Source: Drosophila pseudoobscura
Lineage: Eukaryota > Arthropoda > Insecta > Diptera > Drosophilidae
Direction of reading: 5' to 3'
DNA length: 64,000 nt
Assembly (NCBI RefSeq): GCF_009870125.1
Contig: NC_046683.1
Location: forward strand, 43,601,869 to 43,665,868
Shown here: positions 1-12,760 of the stretch, one piece after another
Layout: each line of letters starts with the position of its first letter
Position numbering within the stretch: the stretch's first letter is position 1
The notes under the pieces: generated by a model
What the model was told of the DNA's origin: nothing
Databases searched by the model: none
What the model saw: only the letters and a program-made list of their open reading frames with translations
Made by a program: the position numbers and the translations under genes

Positions 1-2835
1 CTCAGAGAGTGCCAAAAGCTGGCCCTAACTGGCACTCAACAGGGTGCTTGACACCGAAACCTACGAGTAGCTGCCACCCACAAAACCCACACGAAACACC
101 ACCCAACATCCAACACCCGCACCAAGTGATAAACAAAGCAACCGAAATTCTGTGCTCTTCAATGGCACTATGCGACGACGAGAAAAAACAAAGGATATGT
201 CGTGATGAGATCCGACAAACCATTTGCCGCAGTCCTGCGAACTATTTCTGTTGCGCTTTTGCACTTTTTCCGCTGCTCCAAACATGCCATTTGACTCTCA
301 GAGCATGACAATGGGTTCAAAGCACCAATCAGCACTTTCGGGTAAGCGGAAGACTTTCTACAATGTACTCGGTAGAGTGTCCCGCCATTTTTCCTGTGAG
401 TGGCAATTGTCTTTGTTGATTTCATTCATCTCCTGCCTCTTGTGATTGCGATTTACGCAATTGCGACTTGCTCACACGCACATTTTCGTTATGCTTCCTG
501 CTGTACGGGCTTGTAACATCGATACGCAGATTTCTGGTTTGAATTGGGAAAATGTAAAAGAAGGAACATATGGTAGGTGTATGGGGGGGGGATATGGCTT
601 CCATTAAAAGGCTGTACGAGTGTGCAGGATATCGATAATTGCAGGTATTCCTTGGCACTGATTGCTTTTCCCATTGATGCACTCTTTATGGGATTCCGAG
701 TAAGTGTCCCAGTTCTGCTTTCCAGCCTGTATGCCCCTTCGACCCCATCGTGGCTCCACTCTTTGTGCTCCACTTGGAGATAAAGAGGCGCGCACAACAA
801 CAAACATTTCAAAAAGTTGGCGCGAGCCCCAGAACCCGGACCCGAAACGGAAACAAAGCCGAGCCGGCAAGTGGAAACGGCAACAAACAACAGAAAAGTT
901 GCAGCGAGACAAAAGCAGACGCCAAAAACTAAAACTCAAGCTTCCTGTCCCTGCCCCCGGGCCCCTGGCCCCTGGCCCCTGCCCCCTGGCCCTGGCCCCA
1001 ACCCTACGCCCCTCTCTATTGAAATGCTGTGCAAACTTTACTTTTAAGTTGAGTTTCAATGGCCATTACAAAGCACAGAGAGAGCGAGAGCGAGCGAGGG
1101 AGAGCAAAACTCGCTCATCGCTTCGTCCTTTTTGGCCTGGCACAAAAATGCGAGCCGGCACGGGAACAGGCGCCCAGAAGCCGCCAGCAGGACGACGGCA
1201 GAACTGTTGCACATGTGGCCGAAAACTTTTCGACGACGAAAAGAACAACAGCAAACAGTGCAAAAGGGAAAATGAATAGCCAGACAAAGCGAGAGCGAGA
1301 CAGAGAGCTAGCGAGAGCGAGAGCGAGTGATAGATAGAGCGAGTGTCAAGCGAGCAGAGAGCTGCCAAAGGAGCGAGAGAGGGAGAGCGCGCAGGCAGAC
1401 GCAAGAGGGAGGGAACGGGGCATACGGGGCATATGAAAAAGGGGTCGTTGCACGCATGTAGCTTTCACTTTTACTATGCTGCAGGGGTGGGTGACTGCCA
1501 CACGGCAGGAAGCGGGCAGCAGGCAGCGGGGTGGGATAGTGCGGAAATTTCAGGCAAATTCAACCCCAAAAAAGCGGAAGCCAAAAAGAAACAGCAACAG
1601 AAGCAAGGCAGAAGGTTGCAGTAGAGCTGGGGCTGGGTAGCCGACCAAGGGATACCCTCTGCTCCATAGATGGAACCAACTCTGCTTGGAAGACCCCTAA
1701 AAAGAAGCCTACTAGCGATGTTTTGGGGCACAACAAGAAGTCCTCATCGACTGAACTACGACCGCGTTTAAGTTCTGCAAACCTGCGATAATCGGGATAT
1801 CCACGGCGAAAATTGTGAAAAATAATCCAACGAAAACCAAAAAACAATGGGCTAAAAAGTGATCAGTATGGAATAGTCCTTATCGGAACTGTGGCTGTGG
1901 CTGTGACTGGGACCCAGACACCCCTTCAGTACAGGGTATCGAAAGCAGAAAATGCCGCCGTCTGGCAAGGAAATTGCATTAGCCAAAGAAAAGGTTAAAC
2001 GACCTGGTAGCCGCTCCTGTCTCCTGTCCCGCTCCCGCTCTCCCCCTCTCTCTCTCCCGCTCTCTCTTTGGCTCGTTTGTGAATTGATTTAAATTTCCTG
2101 TCTGGCAGTCCCTTCCGTCTCTGCCGTCCGGCCCGGGACGGCCCTGGTCTGTGGCTTGCTCAAGTTCTGATGCTTATGGTAATGAGTTTTAATTAGGCGC
2201 CCAGCAAGCGAAAGCCAGCAATCACACCACCACCCACCACCCACCACCCACTGGGGTGGCTTCTTCTTTTTTTTTTTTGAATTCGCACGTAGATTGAAAA
2301 TGATTTCTCCTACGAGCCGCCTTTTGGGCCTTTTGGCATTATTCAAATTCCGGCAGCAACATCTGCCCGTGACGTGGGGCGGCGGCCCATTTAATGAGCA
2401 ACGAAAGGGGGCGGGGCGGGGCGGGGGACTTGGGTTATTTATTGGGTCAACACAGCAGGCTCTCCCAGGCATTTGCTGGAACACAAGATTTTCTTTTCGA
2501 CTGCACAAAAGTGGTACTGGCTCTGGTTCTGGTTCTGGCTTCGGCTCTTGGCTTACTTTTCAGGTCAGAAAAATGCAATTAAATCTGAATCGTTTTCAGA
2601 ATTGTTTCGCTTTTGTTTCTGTTTCTGTTTCTGATTTGGTTTTTATTTAATGGCCCTTGCCGTGCACTTCAAAAATGCACAGGAATGCACGGGCGGGCGA
2701 GCCCTCTTCGAATGGAAACAAACAAATGGTGCCCCTGCCTCTGCCCCAGCCCCTGCCCCTGCCTCAGACGGAGCCACAGGGCACTCCACTCCACTCGGAC
2801 GCTGGACGCTGGACGGTACAACACATGACTCAATT
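1..2835. other. Intronic sequence, GA/CT-rich
   Basis: No gene seen. Notable content is dense GAGAG-type sequence at about 1075-1110 and 1285-1400, C-rich GCCCCTGGCC-like repeats at about 950-1000, and CTCTC tracts at about 2035-2075. These are typical of GAGA-factor-binding intronic DNA, but function is not shown. Confidence 0.5.
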
Positions 2836-2837
2836 GG

Positions 2838-2869
<32 letters not shown>

Positions 2870-2870
2870 C
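2836..2870. repeat. (GGCA)n microsatellite
   Basis: Almost nine uninterrupted copies of the tetranucleotide GGCA, giving a perfect 35-nt tract. Simple-sequence repeat in the dlp intron. Confidence 0.95.
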
Positions 2871-3800
2871 ACCACCACCCGCCGCGAACAAATAGAGATA
2901 CACGTACGTACAGCAGGCTGTAGAGAAATTTGTACAAATATTGGACCACTGCGATTGCCATTGAGATTAGTTCCTCTCGCACTCCCCATCGCCTCGCACT
3001 TAATTAATTTTACAGATTTTCATCGAACTCGGATCGACGGACCACCCGTCTGCCCCCCCCCGGGGCTGTGGCTGGGACTTTCGGACTTTCGGTCAGAGAT
3101 CTGGTTGCAGCACAGCACAAATCACACAGACGGAGAGCCTGTTGAAGGGGCATATACATGCCCAAATATTCACAGATAATCAGCGGCACAAATTATTACG
3201 GATTTTTGGGGTTTCTGGGGAGTTTCGTAAAGTTCGGTGGGCCGCCCTGGTTCTTGGGATTCCACGCTTTTCCATTAGCAGATGTTTCGCATTCAGACAC
3301 CGACACCCCTCCTCCCCCCCGGTGCCCCCCACCCCCCCGGGCTGCTGCTAATTACGCCTCACAAAAATATTGATGCCAATGGAAAGGAAAATGTTTATTT
3401 TCTTTGGGGTGCCCCCCTCTGTGCCCCCCCGTCCCACCCTCTGTGCACCGCTGCCCACCGCTGTGCTATTTATGTGTGAAACATTTTCGCACATTTTTGC
3501 GCATTTTGAAATTGTCATTCAATGGCGTGGAGCGGGGCAGGGGGCGAGGGGGCTGGGGGATTGTTACAACTTGCCGCAGACATCTTGGCAGCCGAACAAA
3601 TGAGTGAAGAAAACATGTGCAACACTTTTGAAAGGTCTGTGCCGGTGTCGCTGTCGCTGTCGTCACTTCATCAGGCAGAAAGCATTTCGACTGAGACGAG
3701 ACGAGACGAGACGACCTCCAACCTCCTTGCGGACCAGGAAGACTTCTTGAAAGTTGCACGGAACGTGTTTTGCAGCACAAACATACGCCCCATGCCCTAT

Positions 3801-3898
3801 CCACCGGCTCCACCGCCTCCACTCCTCCACCGCTGCACCGCCTCCACCGCCTCTGCACCGCCTCCACCGCTGCACCGCCTCCACCGCCTCTGCACCGC
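3801..3898. repeat. CACCGCCTC-type minisatellite
   Basis: Imperfect tandem 9-bp units of the CACCGCCTC and CACCGCTGC type fill this stretch. It produces spurious proline- or alanine-like open frames that are not genes. Confidence 0.85.
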
Positions 3899-4628
3899 TT
3901 GCAGTCGAGTAATTTTAATTACGCCTAAAAGAGCCGCCCTGTTCGTGAAGAAAGCAGCGAAAGAGACAGAGATAGAGACAGAGACGAAGGCACAGGCAGG
4001 GAAAAACGAATAGGAAAATCTCCCATGCAACATTTTAGCCTACGTTTTGTATAATTATACGTAGTCGGATGGTCGGGGTCGGAGGGGGGGTGGGGGTGGG
4101 GGTGAGGAGTCCAAAGGTGGAGCATGCTAAATGTTGCATGCACCCGGAGGCAACATTAAGAGCCAACAGCCAACGAATGGCTCTCCGCCTCCTCCTCCGC
4201 CTCCACCTCCACCCCACGCCCAGTTCGTTATTCATGCGAATGTTGTGAAAAGGAATGTTTTGACAGAAAGATAATTTCCACAGGAAATTATCTAAAAAGA
4301 GATGCATCTTTTTTCCACAGAAGAAAGGAAAGAAAAGCTCACGGTAACGCCCAAAGAATACGCACGGACAGACACACGCGGGTGTGTGCACCGCTGAATG
4401 GAGTCTTTTGCATTTGTCAATTTGATAAATGCAGATTTGCTGGCAGCACCACTTCCTCAAACGCCGCCCACAAAGAGAAAGATCCATCTACGTGCACTAT
4501 GGAGTACATAGCTTTCGGTTTGGGGTTACCACTGGGGGGGGCGGGGTTACCTTTAGTTGGGCTTTCACTTCATTAATCATCCACTGGTAGTTTTAATTCC
4601 CACAGAGCCTCGCAATTAACGCCGCAGC

Positions 4629-5380
4629 CCCGCTTCTATGATGCTCTTTTCGAGCGTTTAAAGCATAGGAATAGGCAAAGGACAAGAGTAACGGACAGCC
4701 AGGCACTTGCTTAAGCAAAGAGTACGAGTATTACTCTCTTAATACACCAACACCCCCGAGGACTCGCTCCTATGATCCTTTTGGAGCGTGTACAGCTATG
4801 GAATAGGCAATGGAGAAGAGTAACGGACAGCCTAGAATGACGAAGACAAGGCACAGACACACTCCTAACACACCAAAACCGGCGTCTCGCTTCCATGATC
4901 CTCCTTTCGAAAAGATACAGCAAAGGAATACGCAAATGACAAGAGTAACGGACAGCCAGGCACTTAATTAAGCAAAGAGTACGAGTATTAATCTCCTAAT
5001 ACACCAACAACCCTGAGGACTCGCTTCTATGATCTTCGTTTAGAGGGTTTACAGCAATGGAATAAGCAAGGACAAGAGTAACGGACAGCCTGGAACAACG
5101 GAGACAAAGCACAGACACACTCTTAACATACCAAAACCAAGGTCTCGCTTCCATGATCCTGTTTTTGAGCGTTTATAGCAAAGAAATAAGCAAATGACAA
5201 GAGTAATGGACAGCCAGGCACTTGCTTAAGCAAGGAGTACGAGTATTAGTCTCCTAATACACCAAGAACATCTAAGACTCGCTTCTATGATACTCTTTTC
5301 GAGCGTTTAAAGCATATGAAAGGCATAGGAAAAGAGTAACGGACAGGCAAGAATACACTTACTTAAGAAAAGAGTACACC
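4629..5380. repeat. Satellite-like tandem array with dimeric (A-B) units of about 258 bp
   Basis: The conserved anchor GAGTAACGGACAG (one mismatch in one copy) recurs at 4686, 4818, 4943, 5076, 5201 and 5334, giving spacings of 132, 125, 133, 125 and 133. Alternate monomers resemble each other more closely. After the anchors at 4686, 4943 and 5201 comes an A-type tail (CCAGGCACTT, then AAGCAAAGAGTACGAG-like sequence). After 4818 and 5076 comes a B-type tail (ending in CACAGACACACTC). The last monomer looks like an A/B hybrid. Another shared block is CGCTTCTATGAT. This is a higher-order repeat of about three dimers. No coding capacity or known transposon ends were seen. Confidence 0.9.
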
Positions 5381-6142
5381 CCGCCAGCAGAAACAGCAGC
5401 ACACAGTACGTGTATAAAGATAATAATATTTCAAAATAAGGCAAGCATTTCTTGCACAAATGTCCCATAAGCGAACCGACACATGCGTTAGGATTCTTCA
5501 TGAAGTTTTGGTGGAATAAAGACGAGTTCTTTGCAATGTTTTAGGGCAGAATAAAACTAGTGCATTTAAGGCAATATTTGTATTCCTCAAAAACCAAAAA
5601 TCAGACAAAAATTGCTGAATGAAATACGCACTCTAGTGCATTGTATTCCATACGAAATACACGAAATATGGAATGTTAGAAGCTGGTTTTTCCCCTTCGG
5701 AATGCGTGTGCAGGGTATGTCTCGAGTGGTGTGCCGAAATTTACACTCAATTTACGATGCTCTAATTAGTGAGTTACGGGAAAATGAAACAAACTGTGCG
5801 AGACATTTTCGGGCTCTGTGCACATTGCTCATACGCCCCATTGTCCAATTTTTTTGGGGGTCGATTGTGGCCGCAACGAAAAATATGCGTAAACGGCAAA
5901 ACAGGTTAAACAGAGACCAAACAAACACACACACACGCTCCCCGAACAATGCCATTAATCAAATTTTATTGTTTAATTAATTTCGCTTGAATGAACCACA
6001 CAGGCGGGAGGCAGGAGGCAGGAGGCAGGCGGCAGGCGGGAGGAGGCGGGCGGCGGGTCAAAACAAACAAAAATCCCAAATCCAGACAGAAATAGCTGAG
6101 AAATGGCGTTCGATTCGCCATCGATTCGATTTCAAAGGCAAC

Positions 6143-6176
6143 CACCGCACCGCACCGCACCGCACCGCACCGCACC
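6143..6176. repeat. (CACCG)n pentanucleotide repeat
   Basis: Six to seven tandem copies of CCGCA/CACCG, nearly perfect. Confidence 0.9.
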
Positions 6177-6329
6177 CGTCTCCATCTGGGGGCCGGGGGA
6201 CGGGGGACGGGGGCCGGGGTCCAGACACTCGGCTTTTGCTTCTGTTTACCTCTCCAATTGACAATCATTATTATTATTTTTGTATTTACTTTTGCCCGCT
6301 CTGTTATTTATTTGGCATTTATTCATAGT

Positions 6330-6386
6330 GGTCCGGGCGGGTCCAGGCGGGTCCGGACGGGTCCGGGCGGGTCCGGGCGGGTCGGG
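6330..6386. repeat. 10-bp G-rich minisatellite
   Basis: About 5.5 tandem copies of GGGTCCGGGC with single-base variants (CCAGG, CCGGA). The G-run spacing could allow G-quadruplex folding. Confidence 0.9.
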
Positions 6387-6686
6387 TGGTGAGGCAAGAG
6401 ATCCGCTGATTAATCGGATTATGGCATGGGATCAAGTTTGTGATTGGATCCCATTAGGCGTAGGATTCTCAACGGGGTCGGAAGGGACCTCCGAAATAGA
6501 CCGAAATTTCAATTTTCGCACCATCAAAGAGAGAGGGAGGGAGGGGGAGAGGGAGGGAGGCCCACAGTTGATGGCCGGCCTGATGTTTTGACTGGATTTA
6601 AAAGTCGATTTCGGACACGAGATAAAAGCCCAGCGACAGGCAGAGAGACGGAGAGACACGAGATTTACTGAATGCAGGCAGCGTCT

Positions 6687-6713
6687 GGGGGGGGGGGGGG
6701 GGGGGGGGGGGGG
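6687..6713. repeat. Poly-G tract, 27 G
   Basis: Uninterrupted run of G in the dlp intron. The exact length in any assembly is unreliable for such homopolymers. Confidence 0.9.
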
Positions 6714-9700
6714 CTACGGGGCTATGGGGGCACTCTCTCGATATAGTAGAAGTGAGTATTCAAAGCACGTTCCTCTGGTCGAGTGTTGTCTGTTTTTGCA
6801 ACTCTACGGCGACTGCCACAGACATTGGAGACTGCGGTACGTGTGGCTGTCAAGCTCGGACGTACATTTTTTGTGTTCCAATTAAAAATGTGAGCAGTGC
6901 GCCAGAGACGAGTCATCGATTCAATTGGAAAACTTGGCTTAAGCCATAAAAGAGCATTTAAGAGCGACTCATAAGCCCATCAGCCCCCGGCTCGGATGTG
7001 CCTGCCCCCCCACCCGTACCCCCCACCCGTACCCGTACCCCGTACCCCGGACTCGGCTCTCGGACATTTCGCAGACCGCAAAACATTCAACCGCAAAAGC
7101 CATAAAAGCTGAGCTGCGATCTCCTCCAAAGAGCCAAAAGGTACTCGTGGTGGAACAAAAAAAAAATAATAATAACCAAATCTCTCCACCTCTCTCCCTC
7201 TCTCTCTCTCTCTCAAATTGCTGCTGCTAACCACAAAACAATTTAGTGGCCGACCCAAAAGCAGAAGCAGAGGGGCGGGAGAGGGGTGGGAGAGGGGGAG
7301 AGGGAGCTGGGAGAGCATCAAATAAATTGGCCAACATTTTAAAGCTCATAAATGATTTAATTTTGTGGGATTTTCAAAGATCTGTTCGGTTCGGTTCGGT
7401 TCGGTAATGAATCTGGGAAATCAGAGACGCGACGAGACCTGAAACACTCTCGTCTCTGTGGTTGTGCACAAGATAAAGTATCTGAAAGATACAGATTTTA
7501 AGGGCCGCTACAGCTACAGCAGAGATGTGCAACAGGTGTTGTTGGATTCTCTGGGGAAAATTAATTTCTCGATAAACAATTGATTTGCTCTTGAGAATCC
7601 ATTTAGCACCGCTGGGGGGGTAGGAGGATGAGGGGGGGGTGCCCAGCGCAACAATAAAGTAATTTTCAATAAAAGAAAATCTCAAATGGAATTTATTAAT
7701 ATTTATTAAGGCAACAAAAGGGGAAGAGAGAGAGAGGCAGAGAGACACACACAGAGCGTTGATAATTAATTAAATCAATAATCGATGGCAGTTCCACGCA
7801 TCACAGAGCACAGATACACAGACACACAGATACATAGATACAGCTGCAGAAGAACAAAAAAAAGGGAGAGCGGCAAAGGTCCATGTGGACATAATCGAGC
7901 ATAAATTCCCCAAAAAGAACAGAGAGAGAGAGGGAGAGAGAGAGAATCGACCTTTGAACTCAAGCTGTGAAACAGGCAGAAACGGGAGAGAGTGAGACAA
8001 CAAATTAGGCCATGTCCGAGCAGGTAGGAGACGGCGATGGCGATGGCATGAAAATGCTAATGTGGCATGCCACATAATCCTGTTAGAGCCGCCGCGGTGC
8101 CTCCTCTGTTTCGCATGTGACAACATAATTTGTGGGCCGGACTTTTCTCCGATGATTACGATTATTAATCACACAAATTGCTGTTTGGCCAGCCGACCCC
8201 AGAGCGGCATATTTAATGAGTTTCGAACGTCCAATAAGCAGGCTTTTATTTGACAGTTAATGGCCAGCAATGCGGCATAAATTTGGCCAGCGAAGAGGCC
8301 ACAGGCCGCATTCAAAAATGTCATCAGATCCGAGGGGCGAGATCAGCTTTTATGGCACTTGGGAAACCATCAAATAAAGATATCACTCAAGACCCACACA
8401 GCCCCTTGCTGGAGTTGCAACAGATCTCTGGCTCACTCTCCCCCTCCCCCCCCCCCCCCCTCCCTTCCAATTACTACAACGCCCACGTGGTGGTGGGGGG
8501 GAGGGGCACCCTCGGCTCATGTCTGTCTGCCACCACTTATAAATTATCTTTAATGACAAGTGCACTAAACTAAATAAATTGTGGCAGACTTGTGGCAATT
8601 CTTCCACGCTCCACAGTGCCACAGTTCCACTGGTGGGCGTGTGCCCCCCACCCCTCCCCCTCTCTCCCCCTCTCTGTCGCTCCTCTTAAACGATTTATGG
8701 CTGCCCCTCCCGCCCTGGGGTTGGGGTGGGGGATGGATCGCGACACTTGCCGACAGAACAACAAATTTCTTACAAATTTACGAGTGTTTTTTTCGTTTCG
8801 GTTTCCACGGAATTTTCAGGTGCCCTCCAGGAAGTCGTTCGCCCAGGATTTCCATCCCACATTCATTTATTAGACTTCTGCTCCCCTCGACTCCCCTCCA
8901 CTAAGGGAAAAACCTTTTGCTGACAACCGCAAATTATGAAAAATGGCATTCTGCGCCTTTGTTCGCCTCGAGAGTCCCCCCCGAAGACATTTATTTAAAT
9001 TGAAATGCAACAAAAGAGATGCAAATGATGCCTGCCCCAAGTCCCTTTGTGCGTGTGTGCGTGTGTGCGTCTGCGGCTGGACGCAAAGTTATTGCTGAAA
9101 ATTTGTTGGCTTATTTATCAGCAATTAACAGGCGGGAAGGGCGAGTGTTTGGGCGCAAAATGCAGCCGCCGAGACCCCCAGAGACCCCCAGACAGGGCCT
9201 TCTGCAACGACTCGGTGTGGCTGATATCAATCAATGGCAATTGATCGGAATTGAATGGTGTTGCACTCCATTAAAGCGAGGCCAGTCGAGGCGAGTCGAG
9301 TGGCGCGAAGAGATTCGAGATGGGTGCACTGGAAGGGGGATGGCCTATTTCTGGAAACAGATCGGAGTTGCTGCCAAGCCACACTGGAAGAGAGCGAGAA
9401 GTCAGCCCAGGGAAAGTGTTGGGCCTTTCGGTCCCACGAATCCAACAATAAAACACACAGAACCTTGGCAGGCACTCCTTAGGCGATTGCCATGGCAAGG
9501 ACTCTTAGAAGAAGGTTCTCAACGGGAGAAGACCTTCAGGGGGGGGTTCTTTGGGGTTTCCTTTTGGGGTATTCTAAGGTCTAAAGCATCCTAGGGTGCG
9601 TCTATCTTTCAGAGACTCAAATGCGTGTACCCCAGATACATAGATACATGTGTATCTGCCGATATCGAATGACGCAAGCGGAACCAATCTGAGCAGATCT

Positions 9701-9845
9701 GAGAGGTAGGGAGAGGGAGAGACATGTGTATGTTTTGTACAGAATTGTGTCAAATTAATTTGCATAGAGTGGAGAACAGAGCTGGAAATTATTAAAAATT
9801 CATTAGGAAGCGAATCTGGACAATTAAGAGACATCGAGAGTCGGA

Positions 9846-9880
9846 TCGAATCGAATCGAATCGAATCGAATCGAATCGAA
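9846..9880. repeat. (TCGAA)n pentanucleotide repeat
   Basis: Seven perfect tandem copies of TCGAA. Confidence 0.95.
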
Positions 9881-11658
9881 CAGAACAATCAAAGAGCCAA
9901 GGGGGAGAGGGGGGAGAGGGGGGGAGGGGCGGACGTTCATTTATCATTTCGATCGGAAATCAAAGGAATGCAAAAAAGAGTTTAAACAGAAGGCCAGCCC
10001 CCCTCACTCCACCCCCCTTGCCTTCCTCCAAGCGAGTGCCAGAGGGAGGTAGAGAGGTAGAAATCGTACAAATAAACAGGAAAAACTGAATGATCCGACG
10101 AGGAGAGGGCCCTGCCACTAATTGAGTGAGCAAATAAATGAAAAGCTTCTCAAGTTTCCTCCTCCTCGTGGTTCCAGGCACTTTGATTAAATTTGCGCGA
10201 ATGACAATTCCTCCTACGGCGGATATCTCGACTCTGCGGCTGGAGTGGCCACAGGAAGTTGCCACTGCAGTCGCCACGGGGAGCGGTATGCAACGAAAAC
10301 TCGTTCTAGACCAAAAATAAACGAGAGACAGAGGGAGAGAGGCCAGAGAGTCCGGCCAGAGAGTCCGGCCAGAGCACATTCCAGAGGCAGTCGCCAGTCG
10401 CCAGTCGCCGCGGCAGTGGAAAATTCAGAATTTATGAATCGTTCTTTGGCTCCAGAATGAATCTCCTCCTCCCCAACGCCCCCCGGAACCCCGGCCCCGC
10501 CCCGTACCCGTTCTTGGGTGTCTGGCGGTGTCTGGGGAGCCCACGATCGGGGCGTTTACAACGCTTTTGGTATCTTGTATTTATTTAATTGACGTTTGTA
10601 CGTGGTGGCATTACAACATGATCCAAGGAGGCCAGTCCAGGGCTAGGGCTAGGGTTAGGTCCTCTAGGCTGCCTCTTGGGGCGGTGCTGTGTGTGAGCCT
10701 GCCTGGCTGTTGGGTTTATTAGGCCCAAAGTGGGACTTTAATGGCCTGAAATATGCGGCCACTCATTCCCAACTCTCTCACGACTCAGCCACAAGTGTCA
10801 TATTCCCCTCCCCATTCCTAGAACGAAGAATATAGAACCCAGAAACCCAGACTACGATTCCACCTAATAAACAAACAAATAACGTTAATAACAACAATTG
10901 AATGGCTCAATTGAAAAGCCATTAAGAACAGGTCGAAAAGCAAACGCTCACAAGAAAATACCCACCGGACGTGATTGGATGAACGATTCAGATAGATGGG
11001 AACCCAAAAAATTGAGTTGTAGGCCGCACTTTGCTCTGCTCTGCCCTGCCCTGATGCTCTGATGATAAGATCATCGCCTCGCATCGCCAATGCCACAACC
11101 AATAACAGCCAATGATCATGGGAGACGCTTTAGGATATGACTCTGCAACTTTGCCCCCAGAGCGGGGGGAGGGGGAGGGGGAGACTCGTCGCTGCTCAAT
11201 GGGTTCTTTCGAGATCCGATTAAGGCCATTAACACATTCCACTGCGGGCCACGTTTTTATTTCGACAATTAACAAAATCAAATAATATTTGTGGGCCTAC
11301 CCCCCGCCCCCCCCGCCTGCCCAACAGCTGGGTTCGGACAGGGGTAATTAATTCATTAGCACATTCTATACATATCATCGGTAGGGCATCGAGCGATCGC
11401 CGGTAAACAAATCGGGGGCCACTCATCTCTCACACACGCTCTGCCTAGGAAAAGATATATTTTTTAGCACAGGGGGATAGGGTATGCCTCCCTCCCGCCC
11501 CCTCAAACCTTGGCTATCAATCCCCCCTGTTCCACGCGTTGACAAGAAATCTTTAACCCAAATCAAAAGGCGTTCCGTACTCCCGCTAGAAGAAAGGGTT
11601 TCTGTGATTTTGCCTGATTTATGTGTACAACTAATTGAGGATTTTGAAAGCAAGCAAC

Positions 11659-11714
11659 ACTCCACTCCACTCCACTCCACTCCTCCACTCCATCGATCCG
11701 ATCCGATCCGATCC
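11659..11714. repeat. (CCACT)n followed by (GATCC)n
   Basis: Adjacent pentanucleotide tracts: CACTC units to about 11691, then GATCC units to about 11714. Confidence 0.85.
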
Positions 11715-12684
11715 ACTCCAGTCCATTCCGTGTGTGCCAGTTTCGTTCGGTGATCGATTTGTACAAACAGAATGCCAAAAGATAACGTACTATATATGCT
11801 CTTTCCATAATAATTGATTAAATGGTAAACGCCAAAAGGAGAATGCTTGTATTTCAATGGAATTTCGGGCCGGTCGTCGGACCGCACACACAGAGATTAG
11901 ATTGCTGCAAATTGACACATTTTTCCAGTGGTCTGAGAGCTGTCAGTCAGCCCAGAAGTCGCACAGAAGTCGCACAGAAGTCGGCCAGAAGTCGCCCAGA
12001 AGTCCAGCAGTTGTCTGGTGGTGCCTCCATTGTAGGGCCGATTCGTTGCGCTGCATTGATTGGGATTTTCCCAAAAAAAAAACAAAAAAAAAAAGGAAAC
12101 GACCTCTCGACCTCTTCTGGTGGCGTATCCTGCGTTACGCATTATCCCTTTCGAGGGAGGCCCATTGTTATGGCCGTGCCGCCTTCTTCCTGGTAACCAA
12201 ACACCCAGCACAGCGGGGCATCGAGGATATCGCATGATTAGCTCTAATAATAGTCCCAGGAGTCGCACAAATTTATAGAGCTCCCTTTTTCTGTGGGAAT
12301 GGGAATGCTTTTAGTGTTTCGTAATTAATGTTTCTCAGATTGTGGGCAGAATGAGAATAAGGACCATTGTGATTGCCTGCCAAAAGATACAGAATGTATC
12401 TGCAGGCAAGTGGGTTGCCAGCAGCTTTGATTAATAGAAAAATACCCACTCGCTGGCAAAAGTTTTTCCAACATTTTCTTATCAACGGCCACAGATGCAA
12501 CTTCTGCATCTGCATCTCCCTCCCTCTCTGTCTCCCCGTCTCTGTCTCTCTCTCTTTGTTTCTATGCAGAAGAGGCGGCTGGGCAAAGTGCTTAAAAAGA
12601 CATAAATTAAACACTCGGCTACCTGTCATCATCATCCACACAGCACACATCATGTCGGCACCACAAAGCTTTGATTTCAACAGG

Positions 12685-12760
12685 GTCCTCTGTGCCCCCC
12701 TCCGTGCCCCCCTCCGTGCCCCCCTCCGTGCCTCCTCTGTGCCTCCTCTGTGCCCCCTCC
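12685..12760. repeat. CCTCCGTGCCCC-type minisatellite
   Basis: Tandem 12-bp-class units built from GTGCCCCCCTCC, changing to GTGCCTCCTCT towards the end. Confidence 0.8.

Noticed and set aside
704..1279. 191-codon frame in the dlp intron (also 9019-9594 and 13597-14229)
   Set aside because: Low-complexity translations of repeats, with no conserved features and no splice context.
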